Shown in pieces: positions 1 to 5,415 of a DNA stretch of 5,415 bases. Location of the stretch: positions 1-5,415 of the forward strand of contig WJJK01000232.1 of the NCBI GenBank assembly GCA_014729705.1, given 5' to 3'. A program made the position numbers and the translations under genes. Numbering within the stretch: the first letter of the stretch is position 1; each line of letters begins with the position of its first letter. The stretch is from Candidatus Altarchaeales archaeon. Its GTDB lineage: Archaea; Altiarchaeota; Altiarchaeia; IMC4; SCGC-AAA252-I15. The notes under the pieces are model-generated. The model saw only the letters and a list, made by a program, of their open reading frames with translations, searched no databases and was not told the origin of the DNA.

Positions 1-2
1 CC

Positions 3-3000
3 CATGCGGCATGGGGTGGGGGTGAGAGTGGTTGCCAGAGGTTTGGGGGGGCGGCTACGTCGGTGGGCCAGGAGAGCCAAGACAACTGCTGTCCTGAAGG
101 CGGGTGCTGGGACTACCACCACCACTGTTGTCAATTCGAGGAAGTCAAGAGGGGCATAGGGGAGACATGTGAATCAAGCGACGAATGCTACTCAAACAAT
201 TACCTAACAGTATGCACCTCCAAGTGCAGGGCGAACGCCGGCGAAGCCATGGGTTCATGCGATCCTAAACACTGCTGCCCCAAAGCGGAATCGGGGAGGC
301 CTGATTGGTACTGGGATACTGAGCGCAAGATGTGCCGACAGGATTATCTGAATGTAGGCCAATTCGGCTGTAAATATGATAATGATTGCATGGATGATCT
401 GGTGTGCACTCCAGACACCACAGTATGGGGTGCCATGCCGGTAGAGGTAACCCTTGTTTTAGATGAAATAACGCGCATCAACGGTTTAGGCTGGTGCTGC
501 CCCCCAGGCCAATCCTATGACCGCACCTACCGATGCTGCATGGAAGACGGAGTGGCACTCCCCCCCAACCACCCCCTTTATTGTACTGTCAGGGAACTTT
601 TCGGCACAGCATGCGAATTTGAGGAGGGAGGCTGCATGATTGAGGGTTATTCCTGGATGAGTTTAGGTTTACTGCCAACCGGGTGTGGTGAGGGCCTTGA
701 ATGCACCGACAACATCAACACCTTCGCCTCCGAGGATGAGGCTCAGACCGCCTGTTGCCTGCCTGACCAGGAGTGGAACGGCAGAAACTGCCTGCCATTC
801 AAAAAATCCCAGCAATACCCCTACCTACAAAACACGTTCACCCGCACAGGAGGCAACGGCGCAGGCGAGCAAGGCGGAGGCAAAATCGTATTCCACGCGG
901 GAGGCGGGGCCTCCGTACCCGACCAAACGGAGGCGGCAGGTTGGAGTCAGAACTACGATTATGAGCCGATGTCCACTGAGAAGAGAACCCATACAATGAG
1001 TTTCCTCACCAACAGGTGGCTTAGGGACCGCTGGGCTTCATGCAAAGACGGGGGAAGCAACAGCCCTGAAAGATGCTTCTACTGCTCAACGGCGTGGGAT
1101 TTCGTGGGAGACTACTCCCCCATATGGCATGAGGTGGCAAGATTATCCGGTGGAGCAGGCGATTACACCGTGAAAGACGACACACTCCATAACCGAAAAA
1201 TATGCAGGGATCCGAACATGATCCTAGAGTGGGGGCACCACGAGGAGCTCTCAGACTATGAGGTGACGCCTGATGACTATGACGACGTGGACGATGGAGC
1301 CAATTACGGATCCTCCTCCATCAAAGGATGCAGGGGCCAGGATTATATGGTTAAAAGACACGGCTGTGTTGAAGGCGACTGCGTTTGCTTCAGGGACATG
1401 GACTTTCCGGGAGGGCCCGGCGGAGACCGCTGCGCAGACCTCATAGAGGAGTTGGATTTTCCCTCAGGAGAATGGGCCTGCGAGAAAGGCCAGGTCTGGA
1501 GTGACACCTACTGGTGCACCACCGGCCCAGGCTCAAATAACGAGATAATAGGCGACGGGGTTGAAGGCCACAGCGACGGCAGATTAAATAAAAAGTATTT
1601 CACAGAAGAAATGGCGCTTCCTGCAAACGTGGACTTGCTTCCTCAAACCTGCGGCAAAATAGAGAACAAGCAGGTAGCCCAACCCCGCTACGGCGGAGCC
1701 GACAACGGCAAAAGCGGGTACCCCACATTAAACAAATTCATGGTGGAAAACACAAACAGCCGAGGGCAGACGATAATCACGTCAGACGGTATTGACTATG
1801 ACGGACTGCCCATCTACACCTGGTTCAACTACACAATCTATGAAGACGGGTCGGTGACGCGGGAAGGGGGGACCGAGCCTAAAGCTGCGAACGTTTTGCC
1901 CAAACCCACCGACCCCCACACGGTATTACGCTATGAACCCCTGCCCCCCGGCGGCCACCGGTTGAAAGACACCACCGACGAATTCGAGATGGAGGCGTCC
2001 TTCACAGCAGCGGCGAGCATGAAACGCACCGTACACGTTCAGCAATGCAAGTGGGAGGGGTGCAGTCTCCTGGAAAACAAGTTGGTGGGTGTAGAGGGAC
2101 ACTACTCAGGAACCAATTCCCACTATGAAAACGAGGAATTGATATGTGAACTAATATCTGAGAGCCACCCCGAATTAGACATGTGCCCAGAGGAGAATTC
2201 TCCCACAGACTGGTGTTGGAAGGATAAATTCAAATGCGACGAACACAGGGCGGCCCAAAGCTGCACCCTCAAGTGCGGTGAAACCGAAGACGGGGAAGAC
2301 GTCACAGGCACATACCGGTGTTGGGCGCAGTTCGACTGCTTCTGCCAAAACCGGTGCTGGGGCTGCTGGCACTTCCAGCGAACCGCAGCGGCAGACGAAG
2401 GCGGAGGCAACAAGAAATCCTGGCACGGTTATCCGGTGACAGAAGACGAGCAGGAGGGTAAACCAATAAAAATCGCCTACGAGGAATTCAATGAAACCGT
2501 GACAGTGAAAGCCGACCGATACGGAGACCACATTAAAACAAAGAAACCCCTAGCCCAACCAGAAGGCGACACAATAAACATTGACTCGCTGATTAGATAC
2601 AAAAACGCGAACTCCCCCACATACAGCCACGGCTGGATTACTGTGCAGGCGCTGGATAAACACGACCCCACGAGAGACGTCTTAGACGGCTTCGAATTGA
2701 TATTGCCTGGGGCCAGCATCCTCGAATACTCCGCCCAGAAATACCCTCAAATGCATGATTTAACTGTGCTTTGGAGCACCCCCTACGTACAAGAAACAAA
2801 GGTTGAATCCGAGCACGCGGAACACTTCTTCAACCTCCCTGAATGCCCCAACCCCTACACCTTCGATCAATTCAATCCAATGCGCAAATTCTACCTATAC
2901 TCCGACCAATACCATGCCACAGGCTTAAGATACAACTGGAATATGGTGTTTTTGTGCGGGGAAAAAGATTTCTGGTTTAGCTCAGTGAAACAACAAAACA

Positions 3001-3671
3001 TCGGGTTATACCGAAACTACCATGAAGACGGGCCCTTCTACTGGGATTTCGCTGGAATACAGCCCCACGAGCGGGCGCCCGCCACCCCGAAAAAACACAT
3101 AGGCTCTGAGAAGCCGCATAACGTCGTGGAAAAAACCCTATCCGAGGATCAAGACAAGTGGTTCACCGACGCCTACGTCGTATACGCCCCAGACTGCCTC
3201 TCATGCGATCCCAACTCCGAACCTTGGTGCGTAAAAAACAAATGCTCACAACTCACAGGCTTGGACGGTGAATGCATGTGGGGGTATGAATGGCGGATTC
3301 CCATAGTAGACGCAGAATCGTATTTCCCGATAGACCCCTACGCCTGCATGTTCGCAACCGACCCTAAACTCTCCCCTGAACTCTCATGTACTGGCCCCTC
3401 ATCCAAATACCAAAGCTACTGTGACATGGAAGCCAACCGGTGGATGAGTTATCAGGAGGACACCTTCCGAGTCAAATACTGGTGGGAAGGCGACCCGCCT
3501 TCCGGATTCTGCAAGGTTGAGGTGGTGGATGACTGCCACGCTAAAGCATTCCCCTACCAAACCCACACCCTAGTGTTTAAATCCTCCTCGATTGAGCCTG
3601 AATTATTCGACGAAGCCCAACTCAAAATATATACTCCCTATAGAAACGTTGTGAGGCGCGCTTTCCCATGA
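3..3671 (+). CDS. Giant cysteine-rich secreted/surface protein, 5'-partial (possible adhesin of a T4SS-like operon)
   Basis: I do not recognise a named family. Residues are counted from the first in-window start codon, GTG at 63, but the frame is open to the 5' edge and a Cys repeat is already under way there, so the true start and signal peptide probably lie upstream. About 65 Cys occur in 1,202 residues, with no hydrophobic helix. Layout: tandem Cys repeats to residue ~245; a Gly-rich linker (~262-284); a mixed region with Cys at 327, 338, 341, 381, 423, 435, 440, 442, 457, 473, 485 and 530; beta-looking sequence ~560-660; a dense Cys cluster 708-768; a second Gly linker ~779-783; beta-rich and aromatic-rich sequence ~800-1000; a second Cys group 1045-1158; an ending in RRAFP. 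So many Cys imply disulfides and an extracellular location. The stop overlaps the next gene by ATGA. A surface adhesin or mating-pair role is inferred from the VirB6/TrbL-like gene downstream. A structural sheath or cell-wall protein is also possible. Confidence 0.85.
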   Translation, partial: HAAWGGGESGCQRFGGAATSVGQESQDNCCPEGGCWDYHHHCCQFEEVKRGIGETCESSDECYSNNYLTVCTSKCRANAGEAMGSCDPKHCCPKAESGRPDWYWDTERKMCRQDYLNVGQFGCKYDNDCMDDLVCTPDTTVWGAMPVEVTLVLDEITRINGLGWCCPPGQSYDRTYRCCMEDGVALPPNHPLYCTVRELFGTACEFEEGGCMIEGYSWMSLGLLPTGCGEGLECTDNINTFASEDEAQTACCLPDQEWNGRNCLPFKKSQQYPYLQNTFTRTGGNGAGEQGGGKIVFHAGGGASVPDQTEAAGWSQNYDYEPMSTEKRTHTMSFLTNRWLRDRWASCKDGGSNSPERCFYCSTAWDFVGDYSPIWHEVARLSGGAGDYTVKDDTLHNRKICRDPNMILEWGHHEELSDYEVTPDDYDDVDDGANYGSSSIKGCRGQDYMVKRHGCVEGDCVCFRDMDFPGGPGGDRCADLIEELDFPSGEWACEKGQVWSDTYWCTTGPGSNNEIIGDGVEGHSDGRLNKKYFTEEMALPANVDLLPQTCGKIENKQVAQPRYGGADNGKSGYPTLNKFMVENTNSRGQTIITSDGIDYDGLPIYTWFNYTIYEDGSVTREGGTEPKAANVLPKPTDPHTVLRYEPLPPGGHRLKDTTDEFEMEASFTAAASMKRTVHVQQCKWEGCSLLENKLVGVEGHYSGTNSHYENEELICELISESHPELDMCPEENSPTDWCWKDKFKCDEHRAAQSCTLKCGETEDGEDVTGTYRCWAQFDCFCQNRCWGCWHFQRTAAADEGGGNKKSWHGYPVTEDEQEGKPIKIAYEEFNETVTVKADRYGDHIKTKKPLAQPEGDTINIDSLIRYKNANSPTYSHGWITVQALDKHDPTRDVLDGFELILPGASILEYSAQKYPQMHDLTVLWSTPYVQETKVESEHAEHFFNLPECPNPYTFDQFNPMRKFYLYSDQYHATGLRYNWNMVFLCGEKDFWFSSVKQQNIGLYRNYHEDGPFYWDFAGIQPHERAPATPKKHIGSEKPHNVVEKTLSEDQDKWFTDAYVVYAPDCLSCDPNSEPWCVKNKCSQLTGLDGECMWGYEWRIPIVDAESYFPIDPYACMFATDPKLSPELSCTGPSSKYQSYCDMEANRWMSYQEDTFRVKYWWEGDPPSGFCKVEVVDDCHAKAFPYQTHTLVFKSSSIEPELFDEAQLKIYTPYRNVVRRAFP
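24..797 (+). repeat. Tandem Cys-rich protein repeats (one partial plus three complete units) in the N-terminal part of the giant protein
   Basis: These are degenerate protein-level repeats of roughly 60-70 residues, numbered from GTG 63. The shared order is G-x-x-C, C, (L-x-C), CC[PL], aromatic or acidic stretch, C. Unit 1 has C36, C42, C51, C71-C72 and C91. Unit 2 has C103, C109, C115, C145-C146 and C158-C159. Unit 3 has C184, C191, C214, C231-C232 and C243. The first two Cys are spaced C-x5-C, C-x5-C and C-x6-C. The partial unit 0 has CCP at 9-11 followed by CC at 22-23, exactly the CCP-x10-CC spacing of unit 2 (145-159). Its preceding Cys, codon 33-35, is upstream of GTG 63 and lies 18 residues before the CC, close to the 17 in unit 3. 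The pattern looks like small disulfide-stabilised modules on secreted proteins; I cannot assign a Pfam family. Confidence 0.7.
2184..2366 (+). other. Dense cysteine/tryptophan cluster inside the giant protein (possible disulfide-knot domain)
   Basis: Residues 708-768 of the giant protein carry ten Cys in 61 positions (708, 718, 725, 734, 738, 753, 759, 761, 765, 768). The end is especially compact, with C-F-C followed by C-W-G-C-W-H. Two further Cys (662, 667) precede it and a Gly-rich linker (~779-783) follows, so it is probably a separate folded module. An even number of Cys with irregular spacing favours disulfides. The closely spaced C-x3-C-x2-C with a His next door could instead bind a metal, but that would be unusual on an exported protein. 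Confidence 0.5.
3651..3671 (+). promoter_or_regulatory. Shine-Dalgarno-like GTGAGG and ATGA stop/start overlap joining genes 1 and 2
   Basis: The TGA stop of the giant protein (3669-3671) shares bases with the ATG of the next gene (3668-3670). GTGAGG at 3651-3656 lies 11 bases upstream of that ATG and could act as a loosely spaced ribosome binding site. The overlap points to translational coupling (termination-reinitiation) and a fixed ratio of the two products. The start is supported because an N-terminal signal peptide follows it immediately. Confidence 0.55.
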
Positions 3672-4174
3672 CAACAAGGAATATGCTGCTTTTGGCTTTG
3701 TTTTTAGGCTTAATATCTGGTGCAATTGCTGAAATAAACCAAGAAACCAAGAAAATAACAGAGGACTTAACGATTACGTTAAGTCAGGAATTCATTGGTC
3801 CAGAGGGGGAGCCTACACACGTTAAATTAACCTTCGAAGCAGAAAACACCGGCGGCTACGACGGCGAAATCCACGTGGATTTCAGCCAACCCTACGCCGA
3901 GTATTCCAAACAAATCTCAAGCGGGGAAAGCATAACTCTACCCGTCAAAGGCAGAAGAGAAAATACGGTGGATGTCTGGTGGCAGACCCCTGATAACCAC
4001 CAGAACACAAAAATACAGCAACTTAAATTCACCTTACCCTCTCAGCCAAGCGTATTATGGCAGGTGCTGGAGATATTGTTGGTGGCGTTCATAGCGGTCA
4101 TGAGCTACCGTTTCTTCTCGGGGCGTGCAATGGATTTCCAGGATTGGATAGACGAATTCAAGGGCAGGAAATGA
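3668..4174 (+). CDS. Small membrane-anchored exported protein with one beta-sandwich-like ectodomain
   Basis: This is a 168-residue protein with three clear parts. Residues 1-21 form a signal peptide: basic Arg4, a hydrophobic core of Leu, Phe and Ile, and an A-I-A cleavage site before Glu22. Residues ~28-124 have alternating beta-strand character, including V-K-L-T-F-E-A-E-N-T-G-G-Y-D-G, which resembles the N-[TP]-G-G turn of Ig-like/CARDB or NEW3-type beta sandwiches. The resemblance is by eye. Residues ~129-149 form one membrane helix, followed by a ~19-residue cytosolic tail (W160 and K165, R167, K168 near the end). It should be a type I membrane protein with its domain outside. It overlaps both neighbours by ATGA, so it is probably made in step with the giant Cys-rich protein and the channel-like protein. 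Anchoring the surface protein to the membrane complex is one possible job, but that is inference. I do not recognise a named family. Confidence 0.9.
   Translation: MTTRNMLLLALFLGLISGAIAEINQETKKITEDLTITLSQEFIGPEGEPTHVKLTFEAENTGGYDGEIHVDFSQPYAEYSKQISSGESITLPVKGRRENTVDVWWQTPDNHQNTKIQQLKFTLPSQPSVLWQVLEILLVAFIAVMSYRFFSGRAMDFQDWIDEFKGRK
4161..4174 (+). promoter_or_regulatory. Purine-rich ribosome binding site and ATGA stop/start overlap joining genes 2 and 3
   Basis: AGGG at 4161-4164 and AGGA at 4166-4169 lie just upstream of the ATG at 4171, and the TGA stop of gene 2 (4172-4174) overlaps that ATG. This is the same coupling arrangement as at the previous junction. It fixes the start of gene 3, whose first residues form a lysine-led hydrophobic signal segment. 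Confidence 0.55.
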
Positions 4175-5415
4175 GCAACCACAAAAAAAACCTTGCGGCA
4201 TTGATTTTAACGCTCCTTCTGATTCAGAGCGTGTGCGCAGGCACCGTGACGGAGATGGTTTTAAGGGGTTTAAAATGGATATGGGAGAAGATAGTCAACT
4301 TCTTCCTGGACGCCGTCGGATCCCTGCTTGGAATAATATACGGTTTATTGGGCATATGCTTAACCTCCACTTTGTTCCAACCTGAGGTTTCAAGCGGAGC
4401 AACTCTTGAGCTTGTGAAAGCCATATGCGTAATTATTGTGCCTTTAGTGGAGTTCGCCATCCTATACTCCGCCCTCAGGGTATTATTCGCCTCAGTGAGT
4501 CCGGGGGAACGGCATATCGCGAAAAACCAGTTGGTTAAACTGCTTTTAGCCTGTCTTTTGATTCCCATCTCCCCCTACATACTCCAGCTTCTGATCGACT
4601 TAGCCCATGGGGCAACCAATCTTTTCCTGGCAAACAGCATAAACGATATGGGGGTATCCTCTGCTCCCTGGGATTTCGCTTCAGTCGGAGGCTACGTTGG
4701 CATGACCTACATCAAGATGTTTATGATACCCCTCGTGTTTTTGACAGCCGTTGCTGCGGTAATAGTTTTGCTAATCCGAATGGCGATACTGCATTTCTAC
4801 GCCGCACTCCTGCCGTTGACCATTCTACTTTATCTTTTTGATTTAACCCGCGGATTCGGCAAGAATTTTTTGAAGAGCACGATAGCCTGGGTTTTCACCC
4901 CAATGTTGATGGCTATCTGGATGCTTCTTGCGTTAGCAGTCTACCCCGGCGCCGAAGGGGGGTTGTCCCTGGGTCTCACAGCATTCTTCCTCATAGCCTT
5001 CAACCTGTTGATTGTAGCCTCCCCCCTGATGTTCATCGGCATAATGGAGATGGTAGGCAACACCGTGACTGCGGCAGGGCAGATGACCGGCGGCGCGGCA
5101 GGCGTTGCAATGGTTGCCGCAGGCGAAACCATGAAGATGAAGGGACCCCAAGCCATAATGAGCGCAGGCACGAAGATGGGCATCGGAGGATTTAGGGGGG
5201 GAATAAAGAACGCCGCCCAAAAACTTTTGAAGGGCACCCCGACCTCGGGTGGAGGGGGATTAGGACGTATGGGTGGTGCAGCTGCCAAAGGAATAGATGC
5301 AGGATCAAAGGCGGCAAGTGGGGGGCTTAGGGGTTTAGGCAAGGCAGCTGCTGCCATACCCTACGTGGGGCCGGTTTTAGCTGTAGGGGCGTCGGTAGCT
5401 GCTGCTGGGGTTAGG
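4171..5415 (+). CDS. VirB6/TrbL (CedA-like) polytopic channel protein of a type IV secretion/conjugation-like system, 3'-partial
   Basis: There are 415 codons without a stop, so the gene runs off the 3' edge. Residues 1-23 form a signal peptide or first helix (H-K-K then a Leu-rich core, V-C-A before Gly24). Hydrophobic segments follow at about 44-66, 83-107, 120-142, 181-203, 205-223, 236-257 and 265-291. From ~292 onward the chain is a Gly/Ala-rich, Lys-containing tail with G-G-G-G and A-A-A-A runs. VirB6/TrbL proteins share this plan: an N-terminal export signal or helix, a central helix block with a short A-x-L-P-L motif (here residues 212-216), a basic amphipathic loop (R227, K231, K235) leading to a W-V-F-T-P helix, and a low-complexity cytosolic tail. 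Members form the inner-membrane channel of conjugation systems, and CedA of Sulfolobales DNA import has been related to them. The assignment is by architecture and motif, not a search. Topology is not resolved. The main alternative is an unrelated polytopic membrane protein. Confidence 0.8.
   Translation, partial: MSNHKKNLAALILTLLLIQSVCAGTVTEMVLRGLKWIWEKIVNFFLDAVGSLLGIIYGLLGICLTSTLFQPEVSSGATLELVKAICVIIVPLVEFAILYSALRVLFASVSPGERHIAKNQLVKLLLACLLIPISPYILQLLIDLAHGATNLFLANSINDMGVSSAPWDFASVGGYVGMTYIKMFMIPLVFLTAVAAVIVLLIRMAILHFYAALLPLTILLYLFDLTRGFGKNFLKSTIAWVFTPMLMAIWMLLALAVYPGAEGGLSLGLTAFFLIAFNLLIVASPLMFIGIMEMVGNTVTAAGQMTGGAAGVAMVAAGETMKMKGPQAIMSAGTKMGIGGFRGGIKNAAQKLLKGTPTSGGGGLGRMGGAAAKGIDAGSKAASGGLRGLGKAAAAIPYVGPVLAVGASVAAAGVR
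5044..5415 (+). other. Gly/Ala/Lys-rich low-complexity C-terminal tail of the VirB6/TrbL-like protein
   Basis: From residue ~292 the protein has no long polar globular sequence. Short Gly/Ala stretches alternate with Lys/Arg/Met (K322, K324, K335, R342, K346, K351, K354, R366, K373, K380, R387, K391). A second weakly hydrophobic patch appears near the edge (~395-413, P-Y-V-G-P-V then Ala/Val). Net positive charge suggests a cytosolic side under the positive-inside rule. Such tails are typical of TrbL/VirB6 proteins and may contact the ATPases or substrate. The true C-terminus is outside the window. The reverse strand of this tail gives long Pro/Ala-rich open frames that are not genes. Confidence 0.6.

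Noticed and set aside
1..15. Perfect inverted repeat CCCATG-CGG-CATGGG at the 5' edge, possibly a hairpin, terminator or operator.
   Set aside because: It lies inside the open, repeat-matching coding frame, has a short 6-bp stem with a 3-base loop, no T-run follows, and it is cut by the window edge. It is likely chance.
13..51. G-runs (GGGG, GGGGG and a run of seven G) that could suggest a G-quadruplex.
   Set aside because: Only three separate runs, with a 22-base gap before the last. They are explained by Gly codons in the coding frame.
4..160. Alternative frame from ATG 4 giving an Arg/Thr-rich peptide.
   Set aside because: Basic low-complexity shadow of the Cys-repeat frame, which has a consistent repeat pattern through the same bases.
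1407..1420. Inverted repeat CCGGG-AGGG-CCCGG, possible hairpin.
   Set aside because: Short, encodes a Pro/Gly-rich turn in the giant protein, and has no regulatory context.
2123..2719. Three overlapping reverse-strand open frames opposite the Cys cluster and beyond.
   Set aside because: They lie wholly inside the giant gene, have no recognisable domain, and their Cys/Ser/Val composition follows from the complementary codons.
4171..4242. Lipoprotein signal at the V-C-A site of gene 3.
   Set aside because: The residues before the Cys (Q-S-V) do not fit a lipobox, and the protein is polytopic. An ordinary signal peptide or first helix is more likely.
4941..5357. Reverse-strand open frame of 138 codons, Pro/Ala-rich.
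   Set aside because: It is the antisense of the Gly/Ala-rich tail codons (GGN/GCN read as NCC/NGC), a standard artefact. The plus strand carries an uninterrupted membrane protein.

Overview
The window reads as one plus-strand operon of three tightly coupled genes, with both ends cut by the window edge. The organism looks archaeal: AGG/AGA arginine and ATA isoleucine codons are frequent, G+C is moderate, the exported proteins are unusual, and genes are joined by ATGA stop/start overlaps. This is an inference from style. There is no rRNA, tRNA or housekeeping gene to fix the lineage, and an unusual bacterium is not excluded.

Region 1 (3-3671) is the 3' part of a gene for a giant cysteine-rich, apparently extracellular protein. 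At least 1,200 residues are visible, with about 65 Cys and no transmembrane segment. It opens with tandem Cys-rich repeats, already mid-repeat at the window edge. After a Gly-rich linker comes a mixed aromatic/acidic region, then a dense Cys cluster, then a long beta-looking C-terminal half with a second Cys group. Region 2 (3668-4174) encodes a small protein with a signal peptide, one predicted beta-sandwich ectodomain, a single C-terminal membrane helix and a short cytosolic tail. Region 3 (4171 to the 3' edge) encodes a polytopic membrane protein with a Gly/Ala/Lys-rich tail. Its architecture matches the VirB6/TrbL (archaeal CedA-like) channel component of type IV secretion and conjugation systems.

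The working model is that the operon builds part of an archaeal type IV secretion/DNA-transfer-like apparatus: an inner-membrane channel protein (gene 3), a membrane-anchored accessory protein (gene 2) and a giant disulfide-rich surface protein (gene 1). Gene 1 could play a role analogous to the Cys-rich mating-pair protein TraN of F-type systems. Only the VirB6/TrbL assignment rests on recognisable family features. The roles of genes 1 and 2 are inferred from architecture and gene order. Almost every base lies in these three genes, so there is no intergenic region, promoter or terminator to describe. The operon promoter and any ATPase gene (VirB4/VirD4-like) would lie outside the window.
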